Source of the DNA: an uncultured Ectothiorhodospiraceae bacterium
GTDB taxonomy: Bacteria; Pseudomonadota; Gammaproteobacteria; Nitrococcales; Nitrococcaceae
Direction: 5' to 3'
Length of the DNA: 64,000 nucleotides
Assembly (NCBI GenBank): GCA_913057145.1
Contig: CAJXNJ010000003.1
Location: 1-64,000 of the forward strand
Shown here: positions 26,293 through 34,726 of the stretch, in pieces
How the letters are laid out: every line of letters begins with the position of its first letter
How positions within the stretch are numbered: the stretch's first letter is position 1
Notes under the pieces: generated by a model
Told to the model about the DNA's origin: nothing
Database searches by the model: none
The model's input: the letters and a program-made list of their open reading frames with translations, nothing else
Translations under genes and position numbers: made by a program

Positions 26293-27116
26293 AGTATGGC
26301 GGCAGAGATGCCCTCTGCTGCCGGCAGGCCGGCGATGGGCCAGAGCAGTGCCGCAGCGCCTTCGCGCAGTCCCCAACCACCGGCGCTGATCGGGATCAGC
26401 ATGGCGAGCAGGACAAGCGGCAGCAGAGGCAGCCAGACGGTTTTGCCGCCGCTTGCATCAATGGCGAGCATGCAGCAGGCGTAGATGGCGATGTAGCTCG
26501 CGCCGATCAGTATGGAGAGCAGCAGTTGGACCGGCAGTACCTGTCTTGACAGCAATGCCTGGCGGACGGCGGCAATCCAGTCACTCACCACGGTGGCAAG
26601 ACGAGTGGCCTGCAGCCATGGCCGCAGCAGGCGGTTGACCGCAAAAGCGCTCAAAAGCCCAAGCAGAACCAACATCCCGATATCAGCGGTGGCTTCTGCG
26701 ACGGGACCGGGCAGCCAGGGCCAGCTCAGCAGGATGAAAATGGCAATGGCCAGTTGCCCTGCAACGCGTTCGATGACAACGGCCTGGGCCGCCGGTTGCC
26801 ATCCTGGCGTCTGCCGGGCATGACGCCATGCACGCTGGGCATCACCGACTACACCGCCGGGGAGGAGCTGGTTGACCAGCATCGCCAGATAATACTCGGC
26901 GATGGCGGTGCGAAGCCCAAGGGCTGTCTCAAGGCGAAGCGCGGTATACCGCCAGCGCCAGGCTGAGAGCAGAACCTGAGCGATGCTGATCAGTAAGGCG
27001 AGTGCGATCCATCTAAGCTGTGTCTCTGCAAGGATGCCGCCGAGGGTGTCGCCATGGTGAAAAATAATGAGCCCGATCAGCCCAAGACTGACCAACCAAC
27101 GCAACCACCGGGTCAT
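26232..27116 (-). CDS. lysylphosphatidylglycerol synthase-type (UPF0104) integral membrane protein
   Basis: A 294-residue polytopic membrane protein like the N-terminal flippase part of MprF and archaeal AglD. Features are several hydrophobic helices, NQLLPGGVVGDAQRAWRHA (about residue 83), ERVAGQLAIAI and the late GGWGLREGAAALL motif. The family handles or modifies lipids and lipid-linked glycans at the membrane. It is the last gene of the five-gene coupled operon (four-base overlap with the methyltransferase), consistent with moving or finishing the pathway product. Confidence 0.85.
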   Translation of the reverse strand: MTRWLRWLVSLGLIGLIIFHHGDTLGGILAETQLRWIALALLISIAQVLLSAWRWRYTALRLETALGLRTAIAEYYLAMLVNQLLPGGVVGDAQRAWRHARQTPGWQPAAQAVVIERVAGQLAIAIFILLSWPWLPGPVAEATADIGMLVLLGLLSAFAVNRLLRPWLQATRLATVVSDWIAAVRQALLSRQVLPVQLLLSILIGASYIAIYACCMLAIDASGGKTVWLPLLPLVLLAMLIPISAGGWGLREGAAALLWPIAGLPAAEGISAAILYGVVCLLASLPGIWVISRR

Positions 27117-27904
27117 GGCAGGGCCAGAATGTCTTGATGCCCCACGGTGATCACGGAGGCATCCGTCATGGCAAGCCGGGCCTCGAGCCAGGCATTAAAA
27201 TCCTGCCTGCGTGATGGCTGCTGCGCGCAGGCGGCTTCGTGCCAGCCACTCATGAGCGCGCCTTGTAACGCCTGCTGATGGCCGTCGAGCTGCCAGGTAC
27301 TCGATTGGGTCCGGACTTCATAGCCAAGCGCGGAAAAATACGCATGGCTCGCCTCTGTGGCACCTGGGCCGAGGGCCTGGCCCATGGCTTTCGGCCCGTG
27401 CTGATGGGCATTGACTGCTTCGATGACGTCGCTATCCAGTGGATGTTCGGGTGCAAGCTGAACCCGGCCGTCATAGTTGAGGGCCAGCAGCGCGGGGAGC
27501 TGCGCGGCAGCACAGGACTCGGCAAGACGCCTCAGCCAGTCATCGGTAACCAGATCGAGCAGTGCCGAGGCGGTGACAAGATCGGCCTCATCGAGGGGCA
27601 GCGGCCATTGACTAAGATCCTGGATATGCGGCCTTGCAACAACGCCTCGCGGCAGGTTTTCGGTGTTGACGGCCAGGGCAAGCAGTCCGGGGTCATGATC
27701 AACCATCAGCCAGCTCTGCTTGCCGGTGAGTCTGGGTGCCAGGTAGCGCAGATTACTGCCGGCACCGGCGCCGAGATCGACAATCCTGACCGGCCGATGC
27801 GTCGGCAGCCTGGCCTGTAATGGCGGCAGCAGCGAGGCGGCTCTTGCTGCATGGTCGGCCGGTTCTCGTAGCCTCAGCCACTGGGCGTCGAATTGCTCAG
27901 GCAT
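27113..27904 (-). CDS. class I SAM-dependent methyltransferase
   Basis: A 263-residue methyltransferase. Motif I is VDLGAGAGSNLRYLAPRL (about residues 43-60), followed by an acidic VDHDPG for ribose binding. The N-terminus QWLRLREPADHAARAASLL is characteristic of its own group and I recall it from similar clusters. Target is unknown; small molecule methylation is likely from context. It overlaps the glycosyltransferase by eight bases and the membrane-protein gene by four. Confidence 0.87.
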   Translation of the reverse strand: MPEQFDAQWLRLREPADHAARAASLLPPLQARLPTHRPVRIVDLGAGAGSNLRYLAPRLTGKQSWLMVDHDPGLLALAVNTENLPRGVVARPHIQDLSQWPLPLDEADLVTASALLDLVTDDWLRRLAESCAAAQLPALLALNYDGRVQLAPEHPLDSDVIEAVNAHQHGPKAMGQALGPGATEASHAYFSALGYEVRTQSSTWQLDGHQQALQGALMSGWHEAACAQQPSRRQDFNAWLEARLAMTDASVITVGHQDILALP

Positions 27905-28952
27905 GCGATTGAATGGCCTCCAGGGTTGTTCTGAATCTTGAGACGGTCTGCGACCAGTCCGTCAGCTCCTCCCTTGCCTCACGGGCGCGGGTCTGCAGTC
28001 TCTCGCGCAGTATCGGGTCGGTCAGCACCTGTTCGATGGCCCTGGCAAGGGCCTCGGTGTCGTTCGGCTCGACCGCAAGCCCGGCTCCGTGTGGCAGGGT
28101 GGTTGGCAGTGCACCGGCCGTGGTGGTGATGACCGGCAGGCCTCTGGCGATCGCTTCGGTGATGACCATGCCATAGCCTTCGTAGTGGGAGGGCAGGACA
28201 AAAAGATCGCTTTCATCAAAGGCGGTATCCAGGGCTTTGGCTTCGAGGGCGCCGGTGAGCGTGACGCGCTCTGCAAGCCCCTCATGCTCAATCATCGCTT
28301 GCAGTTGTCCGGCATAGGTGGGGTCCAGCGCGCGACTGCCAACGCACTGACAGCGCCAGGGCAGGTGGCGGATGCTCACGAGCGCCTGAATGAGGTTGTG
28401 TTGGCCTTTACGCGGGATTAACGAACCCAGACACAGAATCTGCGGGTCATCCCCCTGGCTGCCAATGGCAAGCGGTTTTTTCTCGCAGCCGGGGGTGATG
28501 ATGCTGACTGCGCCTTGGTAGAGGCCGAGTTCGGCGAGTCTGTTTGCGGTAAACGCACTGGTGGCGATCACGCCCTGCACCTGATTGAGTGCCTGTTGCT
28601 CACGGTTCAGGTAGTCAGCTTGCTGCAGAGGGTCGAGCCCGGTCTCATCGGCGATCGGATGATGAACGATGGCAATGAGACAGAGTCTTGCGGCCTGCGC
28701 GGCGAAGACCTCAGGCAGCGCGGCCAGTACCAGGCCGTCGACGATCACGGTCGCGCCATCGCCAATGCCCTCCAGGGCATCCCGCGTCGCGTTCACCGAT
28801 ATGGCATCGCCGCCGGGGAAGTCGCCGGCAAGCTCGGCGACCACCACCTCCAGGCCGCTGTCTCGCAGGCCTTCGACAACCCGATGATCGTAGCGGCTGC
28901 CACCGGTGGGCCGATCGATGGGCCCGGGCACCAGAAAAAACAGTGGATTCAC
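27897..28952 (-). CDS. GT4-family (GT-B) glycosyltransferase
   Basis: A 351-residue retaining glycosyltransferase with the GT-B fold. The C-terminal sugar-nucleotide domain has [18 protein letters not shown] (about residue 175) and the E-x7-E motif in [18 protein letters not shown] (about 255-272). The N-terminal domain starts [20 protein letters not shown], the acceptor side. Acceptor and donor are unknown. It is coupled on both sides (four bases with the QueD-like gene, eight with the methyltransferase), so its acceptor is probably an intermediate of this cluster. Confidence 0.9.
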   Translation of the reverse strand: MNPLFFLVPGPIDRPTGGSRYDHRVVEGLRDSGLEVVVAELAGDFPGGDAISVNATRDALEGIGDGATVIVDGLVLAALPEVFAAQAARLCLIAIVHHPIADETGLDPLQQADYLNREQQALNQVQGVIATSAFTANRLAELGLYQGAVSIITPGCEKKPLAIGSQGDDPQILCLGSLIPRKGQHNLIQALVSIRHLPWRCQCVGSRALDPTYAGQLQAMIEHEGLAERVTLTGALEAKALDTAFDESDLFVLPSHYEGYGMVITEAIARGLPVITTTAGALPTTLPHGAGLAVEPNDTEALARAIEQVLTDPILRERLQTRAREAREELTDWSQTVSRFRTTLEAIQSHA

Positions 28953-29353
28953 TGTTTCAGCGCGCGCTCATAGGCTGCCGAGGCGACATGTGACTCATGC
29001 AGGGTGACCCGGAGCCGGTCCACGCCGAGGGCCGTTTCTCCCAGCTCGCCTCGCTCAATGGCCGCGGCAAGGGCATCAGCGAGATGCCTCGAGAGAAACT
29101 CCGTGGTTGTGTTCTGTCCGTTGAACTCGGGCAGTTCATCCAGATTTTTCAGGTTATAGCGCCCGAGCGTGGCCTTAAGAACCTCCGTGGCACGGGCGAT
29201 ATCAACCACCATGCCGGCTGCATCCAGGGTTTCCCGAAAGAAGGTGGCGTCGACAACATAGGTCGCTCCATGCAGGGCCTGGGCCGGGCCGAAGGCTTCG
29301 CCGCGAAAACTGTGGGCGATCATGAAATGATCACGGACCGTGACACGAAACAT
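28949..29353 (-). CDS. degenerate 6-pyruvoyl/6-carboxy-tetrahydropterin synthase-like (QueD-like) protein
   Basis: A 134-residue T-fold protein with the QueD outline: AHSFRG (H14), ALHGATYVV (H28) and the late [13 protein letters not shown] (E120 pterin anchor). The protein contains no cysteine at all, so the catalytic Cys of QueD is missing. The zinc motif HGH reads HGA (A30), and the usual LDH catalytic segment reads RYN (65-67). It therefore either catalyses something different or binds a pterin-like compound without QueD chemistry. Two bases separate it from the MDR gene and it overlaps the glycosyltransferase by four. Confidence 0.85.
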   Translation of the reverse strand: MFRVTVRDHFMIAHSFRGEAFGPAQALHGATYVVDATFFRETLDAAGMVVDIARATEVLKATLGRYNLKNLDELPEFNGQNTTTEFLSRHLADALAAAIERGELGETALGVDRLRVTLHESHVASAAYERALKQ

Positions 29354-29355
29354 CT

Positions 29356-30333
29356 CTACTCCTTGTAGCGAATACGGTGACAGAGTCCGTCACCATGAAT
29401 AACGTCGGGATAGCAGCGCGGCAGGTTATCAAAACGACTCTCACCGTCGATCAATGTCTCCCAATCGGGATGGGCTGCCAACAGCTCAAGCGCTTTTTCA
29501 AGCCGGCGTCGATGATCCCAGCGGCCGCGCATCGCAGCCGGGAGATGTCCAACCTGACTGGCACGCAGGGTCAGTCGCTGGGAATGAAAGGCTTCACCGA
29601 GTGGCAGTGAAATCATGCGATCGCCAAACCAGCTGAGCTCGATAATGGTGGCTTCGAATCCGGCCAGGCGCAGGGCCAGTTGCAGCCCGGCTTCACTGCC
29701 ACTGGCATGAATGATTCGGTCGGCGTGGTTCTGCGCCTCATCCGGCAGCGCGAATTGAACGCCAAGCCGTGCGGCCAGATAGCGACGCGCCGGGTTGGTA
29801 TCGATCAGTATCACTTCGGTGCCGGGGACTGAATGACAGAGCGCGGCGGTCAGTGCACCGACCACCCCGGCGCCGATCACCACGATGCGCTCACCGGGCT
29901 TGGGGTCGGCATCCCAGAGCGCATTCAGCGCGGTTTCGGTGTTGGCGGCGAGTACGGCGCGCTGCGCGGGCAGTGCCGGTGGCAGGGGGCAGGCAGCGGC
30001 AATCGGCAGGTTGTAGCGGGTCTGATGCGGGTAGAGCGAGAAGATCTCACGGCCGATCCACTCGGCAGGACCCATTTCCACGACACCGACATTGCAATAG
30101 CCATACTTCACCGCGGAGCCGAATTCTCCGGCCTGAAAGGGGGCGCGCATTCGCTCGTATTCGCTATGAGGAACCTGTCCACGCCAGACCAGCGATTCCG
30201 TACCGCGGCTGACACCGCTGTAGAGCGTTCGCACCTGCAGTTCATCAGCCCCCGGCTCCGGGACCGTCTCCTCACGCAGCGCCCCTTCGCCGGGGGCGAT
30301 AATCCAAAATGCCTGGGCGCTGCTTGTCGGCAT
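29356..30333 (-). CDS. MDR-family dehydrogenase lacking the usual zinc ligands
   Basis: A 325-residue medium-chain dehydrogenase/reductase. The Rossmann motif is [16 protein letters not shown] (about residues 150-165), followed by an acidic IDTNPARR that favours NAD. The N-terminal catalytic region reads SGVSRGTE (39-46) where zinc enzymes have CGxCGTD, and KYGYCNVG where they have GHE, so the catalytic zinc is probably absent. BchC-type dehydrogenases share the SG-S-GTE form. It is the first gene of the minus-strand operon, with GAGGAG eight bases before ATG 30333. Confidence 0.87.
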   Translation of the reverse strand: MPTSSAQAFWIIAPGEGALREETVPEPGADELQVRTLYSGVSRGTESLVWRGQVPHSEYERMRAPFQAGEFGSAVKYGYCNVGVVEMGPAEWIGREIFSLYPHQTRYNLPIAAACPLPPALPAQRAVLAANTETALNALWDADPKPGERIVVIGAGVVGALTAALCHSVPGTEVILIDTNPARRYLAARLGVQFALPDEAQNHADRIIHASGSEAGLQLALRLAGFEATIIELSWFGDRMISLPLGEAFHSQRLTLRASQVGHLPAAMRGRWDHRRRLEKALELLAAHPDWETLIDGESRFDNLPRCYPDVIHGDGLCHRIRYKE

Positions 30334-30383
30334 CAGAGCGACTCCTCTTTCCGGCTGCTAGACTCTGCGCGATATCCGATAGC

Positions 30384-30388
30384 AGGAG
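30384..30388 (+). promoter_or_regulatory. ribosome binding site deciding the TTG start of the CDP-alcohol phosphatidyltransferase
   Basis: AGGAG seven bases before TTG 30396. The frame is open upstream to 30309, inside the divergent dehydrogenase gene, where no such site is seen. Confidence 0.6.
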
Positions 30389-30395
30389 AGTAGCA

Positions 30396-31109
30396 TTGGT
30401 TCCTTCGGCAACCGACCGCTGGGGTTGGCCCATTCTGCCGGATCTGCTGTTGGGTGCTGTGGTGCTCACGGCAGCGGCGGGGGGGCTGCGCATTGCCTTT
30501 GCACTGCCGGCCGCGGTCATGCCGCTGGCGCTCCTCGGGTATTTTGGCCTGGCCGCGGTGCTCTGGACCTATCGTCGTTGGGCACCACTGACACCGGCCG
30601 ATCGCATCACCATGGGCCGTGCTCTTTTGGTGATGCTGCTTGTTGGATTGCTTCCTGCGGCCAACCAGCTGGGCGATGCCAGTGCCCTGCCGTTTGCCAT
30701 TGCCCTGGTCGCGGTGATGCTGGATGGACTCGATGGTTGGGTTGCCCGTCGGCTGCGCTGTGAGACCGCGGCCGGCGCGCGCTTTGACATGGAACTCGAT
30801 GCCTTTTTGCTGCTCATACTCTGTATCTGGCTGCTGCAGCTGGAGCGCACCGGTCCCTGGGTGTTGCTGATCGGTCTGTGGCGTTATGGGTTTGTCCTTG
30901 CGGGTTGGTTCTGGCCGGCACTGCGAAGCCCGCTTCCGCCATCCCAGCGTCGCCGGGTGATTTGTGCGATTCAGGGTGTGGGGCTGGCGCTCCTGATTGC
31001 CCCGGGGCTGCCAGGGGCATGGGCCAGTGCAGCGGCTGCATTGCTGCTGGCGGTACTGAGCTATTCATTCATCGTTGATATGGTGGCGGCTGCACGCCGG
31101 CATCGTTAA
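30396..31109 (+). CDS. CDP-alcohol phosphatidyltransferase family protein
   Basis: A 237-residue integral membrane enzyme that moves a phosphatidyl (or related) group from a CDP-activated lipid to an alcohol. The complete family signature D-G-x2-A-R-x8-G-x3-D-x3-D is present at D112, G113, A116, R117, G126, D130 and D134. The acceptor is unknown. Start is TTG 30396 on the ribosome-site evidence. It diverges from the MDR dehydrogenase across 62 bases, and together with that operon could attach a soluble product to a lipid. YceI follows after 15 bases. Confidence 0.9.
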   Translation: MVPSATDRWGWPILPDLLLGAVVLTAAAGGLRIAFALPAAVMPLALLGYFGLAAVLWTYRRWAPLTPADRITMGRALLVMLLVGLLPAANQLGDASALPFAIALVAVMLDGLDGWVARRLRCETAAGARFDMELDAFLLLILCIWLLQLERTGPWVLLIGLWRYGFVLAGWFWPALRSPLPPSQRRRVICAIQGVGLALLIAPGLPGAWASAAAALLLAVLSYSFIVDMVAAARRHR

Positions 31110-31124
31110 CTGCAGGAGTCTGTC

Positions 31125-31715
31125 ATGCGTCGATTCAAACTGGCCCTGGGGCTTTTTCTCGGCATCCTTGTCGCCTCTCCGGCAAGCGCGGCACCGGAGC
31201 GTTTTGTCCTTGACCCGAGCCACGTCAGCATCGGATTTCTGGTCGGACATGCGCGGTTCGCCGATGTGCTCGGCATGTTCACCGATGTCGAGGGAGAGTT
31301 CGTCTACGATTCGGCGCGCCAGCAGTTGCGCTCGGGCTCGGTGGTCATTGATGCCCGCAGTGTTTTCACCGGGCATGAAGGCCGTGATGACCATGTCCGC
31401 AATGAAGATTTTCTCGATACCGGTGCGCACGAAACCATTACGTTCGAGGCGAGTGGCTATGAGGCGAGCAGTGAGAACGCCGGGGTGCTGCAGGGTGAGA
31501 TCACCATTCGTGGTGTGACCCGCCCGCTCAGCCTGGATGTCACCCTGAACCGGCGCGATGCGCATCCGATTGGTGGCAAGGACACGCTCGGTGGCTCGGC
31601 GCGGGGCAGTCTCCTGCGCAGTGAATTCGGCATGGAATACGCGCTTGAAGGTGATCTGGTGAGTGATGAAATCGACCTGATTATCGAGTTTGAGGCCATC
31701 AGGGCCGATGACTGA
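31125..31715 (+). CDS. YceI-family periplasmic protein
   Basis: A 196-residue protein with a signal peptide ending near ASPASA (about residue 22) and a YceI lipocalin-like barrel: LDPSHVSIGFLVGHARFADV near the start and GKDTLGGSARGSLLRSEFGM near the end. Members bind polyisoprenoid or other amphiphilic ligands in the periplasm, which would fit a lipid-linked product from the preceding cluster, though that link is inference. It lies between the phosphatidyltransferase and the patatin genes and overlaps the latter by eight bases. Confidence 0.92.
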   Translation: MRRFKLALGLFLGILVASPASAAPERFVLDPSHVSIGFLVGHARFADVLGMFTDVEGEFVYDSARQQLRSGSVVIDARSVFTGHEGRDDHVRNEDFLDTGAHETITFEASGYEASSENAGVLQGEITIRGVTRPLSLDVTLNRRDAHPIGGKDTLGGSARGSLLRSEFGMEYALEGDLVSDEIDLIIEFEAIRADD

Positions 31716-32679
31716 GATGGCCGCCGATGATGGATCATCGCTGAAGATCGGGTTGGCACTCGGCGGCGGCGCGGCGCGCGGCTGGGCGCATCTGGGTGTG
31801 ATACAGGCGCTTGCCGAGCGGGGCATTCGGCCACAGATCGTTGCCGGGACTTCGGTGGGGGCGATTGTCGGGGCGATGCTCTGCAGCGATCATCTCCAGG
31901 CCTTCGAGGGCTGGGTGAAGGCGCTGACTCGACGCGATGTGCTCTCGTATCTGGACTTTGCCCTGGGCAACGGTGGGTTCATTCAGGGCCGCCGGCTCAT
32001 GGCCCGTTTCCATGAGACCTTCGGCGATGTGGATTTTGCCGATTTGAATCATCCACTGGGCGTGGTTGCGACCGATCTCTACAGCGGCCAGGAGCGCTGG
32101 TTGCGGGAAGGCGATCTCGCGCTTGCCGTGCGGGCCTCGATGGCGCTTCCGGGTGTTTTTACACCGGTGCAGATTGACGGTGAGTGGCTGGTTGACGGCG
32201 GGCTCGTGAACCCGGTGCCGGTCTCACTTTGTCATGCCATGGGGGCCGATCGTGTGATTGCGGTGAACTTATCCGGTGGGTTGGTGGGCCGCCGCATTCA
32301 GGGGCCGATGCAGGACGTCGGCCGCAGACAGGCGGATGCCGAGCCTGATCCGGGTGTTGATGACAACATGGCGATGACCTTGTGGCATCGGCTCTCCAGC
32401 AGTTTTCGCGATGGAGCAGAGGCATTGCAGGCGCAATTGCAGCGCGGCGGGCAGAACAGCACACCGGGGGTGTTTGATGTGATCGCCACCTCGGTGAACG
32501 TCATGCAGGATCGCATTACACGCAGCCGCATGGCCGGGGATCCGCCGGATCTTCTGATCTCGCCGCGGCTTGCGCATATCGGCCTGCTCGAGTTGCATCG
32601 CGGTGAGGAAGCGATTGCCGAGGGCCGGGCCTGTGTGGAGCGGATGCAACCGGCAATTGATGCGTTTCTCAACGCCTAG
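31708..32679 (+). CDS. patatin-like phospholipase (RssA-like)
   Basis: A 323-residue cytosolic lipid acyl hydrolase. The oxyanion loop GGGAARGWAH (19-28), the nucleophile S49 in GTSVG and the catalytic D163 in VDGGLVNPVP complete the Ser-Asp dyad. Start ATG 31708 overlaps YceI by eight bases; ATG 31717 is a close alternative. The 3' end meets the convergent phosphoribulokinase gene within a CTAG palindrome that supplies both stop codons. Confidence 0.93.
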   Translation: MTEMAADDGSSLKIGLALGGGAARGWAHLGVIQALAERGIRPQIVAGTSVGAIVGAMLCSDHLQAFEGWVKALTRRDVLSYLDFALGNGGFIQGRRLMARFHETFGDVDFADLNHPLGVVATDLYSGQERWLREGDLALAVRASMALPGVFTPVQIDGEWLVDGGLVNPVPVSLCHAMGADRVIAVNLSGGLVGRRIQGPMQDVGRRQADAEPDPGVDDNMAMTLWHRLSSSFRDGAEALQAQLQRGGQNSTPGVFDVIATSVNVMQDRITRSRMAGDPPDLLISPRLAHIGLLELHRGEEAIAEGRACVERMQPAIDAFLNA

Positions 32680-33677
32680 CGGGTTAACGCCGCAATTCGA
32701 TTGAGAATGGGCCAGGCAATCAGCATTTGCGCGAAACGCACGGCAGCGGGTTGCCGTTCTGCCGCAGGCGGTGAGCCGGCCGGTGCGCTCAAGCCGATAA
32801 ACTGACAGATCTCCCGCTCCAGGGTCTCCAATGCCGCAGGCGCCATGTGGCCGTCGACATGCAGCACATTGACATCGCGGCCGTGAAATTCGCTTGATAC
32901 CGTCGCCAGCATGAAGGGCAGCGCCTGTTGCCGGGTCATATTATTAAGATCGACCGGCAGGAAGAGGGGCTGGTCGTAATCATCGATAGGGGTGACGATG
33001 ACCTCCAGGTGATAGCTTGGCTCGATGTCCTGGTGGTTGAGTACTCCTGCGGCCAGACGGCCGAGCTCGCTCGGGTGGATGCGCAGGATCACATTGGCGT
33101 CATTCTGTTGCCCGGCAATCCATTGTTCATAGTGTGTGGCGCGACGCTTGAGTTCCGCCTCGACCTCGGCCTCCTCATAGCCGCGCTCCCGCGTATCGCG
33201 CGCTTTTTTCCAGACCAGCTTCACCGCAGGGACGGTGTCAACGTACACCGAATAATCCATGACCGAGGAGAACACCGGATACAGCGTGTGTAACCCCTCC
33301 ACCATAATGACCGGCGTTGGGGAGCAGAGGCGCGGTGCGTCGAAACATCCGCTTGCGTGGTTGTAGGTCGGGATTTCCACCTGCTCGCCGCGACGAAGCC
33401 GGGCCAGATGCTCAGCGGCCTTGTCGAGATGGTTGGCCTGCGGGTCGAGCGGCGATCGACCGCTGACCCGGCGATGGGCGCGGTCCTCGGCATGATAACC
33501 ATCGAGACTGATCTGACTGACAAGCCCCGGGCCGAGCAGCCATTCGATGCCCTGCGTGTAGGTGCTTTTGCCGGAGCCACTATCGCCCGCTACCCCGATA
33601 ATAATCGGTGATTGGCTCTCGTAGAGCCGCTCGGCCAGCGAGCCTGGCTGCGGTTGTGGCTGATTTACCTTTTTCAT
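32676..33677 (-). CDS. phosphoribulokinase / uridine kinase family protein (class II PRK-like)
   Basis: A 333-residue P-loop kinase. Walker A is GVAGDSGSGKST (28-39). The following SLDGYHAEDR, the DPQANHLDKA segment and IPTYNHASGCFDAP match class II phosphoribulokinases (where the first reads DDYH). VEGLHTLYP and a C-terminal NNMTRQQALPFMLATV extension also fit. PRK makes ribulose 1,5-bisphosphate for the Calvin cycle, but no RuBisCO or other cycle gene is in the window. A heterotrophic role or a different sugar phosphate substrate is possible. Confidence 0.87.
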   Translation of the reverse strand: MKKVNQPQPQPGSLAERLYESQSPIIIGVAGDSGSGKSTYTQGIEWLLGPGLVSQISLDGYHAEDRAHRRVSGRSPLDPQANHLDKAAEHLARLRRGEQVEIPTYNHASGCFDAPRLCSPTPVIMVEGLHTLYPVFSSVMDYSVYVDTVPAVKLVWKKARDTRERGYEEAEVEAELKRRATHYEQWIAGQQNDANVILRIHPSELGRLAAGVLNHQDIEPSYHLEVIVTPIDDYDQPLFLPVDLNNMTRQQALPFMLATVSSEFHGRDVNVLHVDGHMAPAALETLEREICQFIGLSAPAGSPPAAERQPAAVRFAQMLIAWPILNRIAALTR

Positions 33678-33760
33678 AGACCGATCATTCTACGCTTTCA
33701 TGGTTGCTCGAGCGTGACGGGGCGGTTAGCTTTGCTCTGGCAGACCAAGGGAGTACACCG

Positions 33761-34240
33761 ATGGCCATCAAGACCACCGACTTATGTGACGAATTCTCCG
33801 ATCAACTGCGCGTAATGGCGCCGATTTTTACTGACTATGGCGGCCGGCACGGCTTTGCCGGGCTGATCGAGACCGTGAAAACCTTCGAGGATAACAGCCG
33901 GGTGCGGGAATTGCTCGAGACGCCGGGCGAAGGCCGCGTGCTCCTGGTGGATGGGGCAGGGTCGCTGCGCTGCGCGTTGCTCGGGGACCTGCTTGCCGCC
34001 AAGGCGCGGGATAATGGCTGGAGTGGTGTTGTGGTCTACGGCTGTGTCCGCGATGCCGCGGATCTGGCTGATCTCGATGTCGGTATCAAGGCGCTGAATA
34101 CGCATCCGTGTAAAAGCGAGAAGCGTGGTGATGGCGAGGTCGGTGTCACCGTGACGCTCGCGGGCGTCACGGTCCAGCCCGGTGAATGGCTCTGTGCTGA
34201 CCGGGACGGTATTGTAGTAGCGGAAAAGCCACTTGGCTGA
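33761..34240 (+). CDS. rraA: RraA-family protein (RNase E regulator / HMG aldolase fold)
   Basis: A 159-residue RraA. The family core GDLLAAKARDNGWSGVVVYG and the G-x2-R-D motif (GCVRDAADLADLDVGIKAL, about residue 95) are visible. E. coli RraA binds RNase E and lowers its activity; other members are 4-hydroxy-4-methyl-2-oxoglutarate aldolases. ATG 33761 follows AAGGGAG; an earlier in-frame ATG at 33704 is not supported. It starts a small operon with the CBS and hslR genes. Confidence 0.92.
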   Translation: MAIKTTDLCDEFSDQLRVMAPIFTDYGGRHGFAGLIETVKTFEDNSRVRELLETPGEGRVLLVDGAGSLRCALLGDLLAAKARDNGWSGVVVYGCVRDAADLADLDVGIKALNTHPCKSEKRGDGEVGVTVTLAGVTVQPGEWLCADRDGIVVAEKPLG

Positions 34241-34267
34241 ATCGGATTTTTCAGCGGAGGGACCGGG

Positions 34268-34726
34268 ATGAGTGGAACTGTAAAGACGCTGTTGGCGGAG
34301 CGCGCCGGTGTGCTACATGCGCTCGGGCCGGATGCCACGGCCGCAGATGCTGTGGCGCTGATGAATCGCCACAACATGGGTGCCGTACTGGTAATGACGC
34401 CGGAGCAGGCACTGCTGGGGGTTTTTACCGAACGTGATGTTCTGCGCCGGGTCCTTGGCGAAGGCCTCGACCCCACCGCAACACCACTCGAGGCGGTGAT
34501 GACACGAGAGGTCTTCTGGATTGCGCCGAGTGCTCCGGTCGATGAAGCCATGGCCATCGTCTCCGAGCGCAATGTCCGACATCTCCCGGTGATGGAAGAT
34601 GATCGGGTCCTCGGCATGATCTCGGTGCGGGATTTGATGGCCGCGGTGGTTGCAGACCGTGAATTCAAACTCGCTGAACTGACCAGCTATGTCCATGGCA
34701 GCTATGGGGGCCATGTCGGCAGCTGA
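34268..34726 (+). CDS. tandem CBS domain protein
   Basis: A 152-residue protein of two CBS domains forming one Bateman module. Repeats are visible as MNRHNMGAVLVM...LLGVFTERDVLRRVL and VSERNVRHLPVM...VLGMISVRDLMAAVV. Such stand-alone modules bind adenine nucleotides and may act as energy sensors; the partner is unknown. It sits between rraA (27 bases upstream) and hslR (overlapping). Confidence 0.93.
   Translation: MSGTVKTLLAERAGVLHALGPDATAADAVALMNRHNMGAVLVMTPEQALLGVFTERDVLRRVLGEGLDPTATPLEAVMTREVFWIAPSAPVDEAMAIVSERNVRHLPVMEDDRVLGMISVRDLMAAVVADREFKLAELTSYVHGSYGGHVGS

Noticed and set aside
30355..30385. inverted repeat CTGCTA/TAGCAG between the MDR and CDP-alcohol genes
   Set aside because: Six-base arms with 19-base spacing are expected by chance and one arm runs into the ribosome site; not enough for an operator call.
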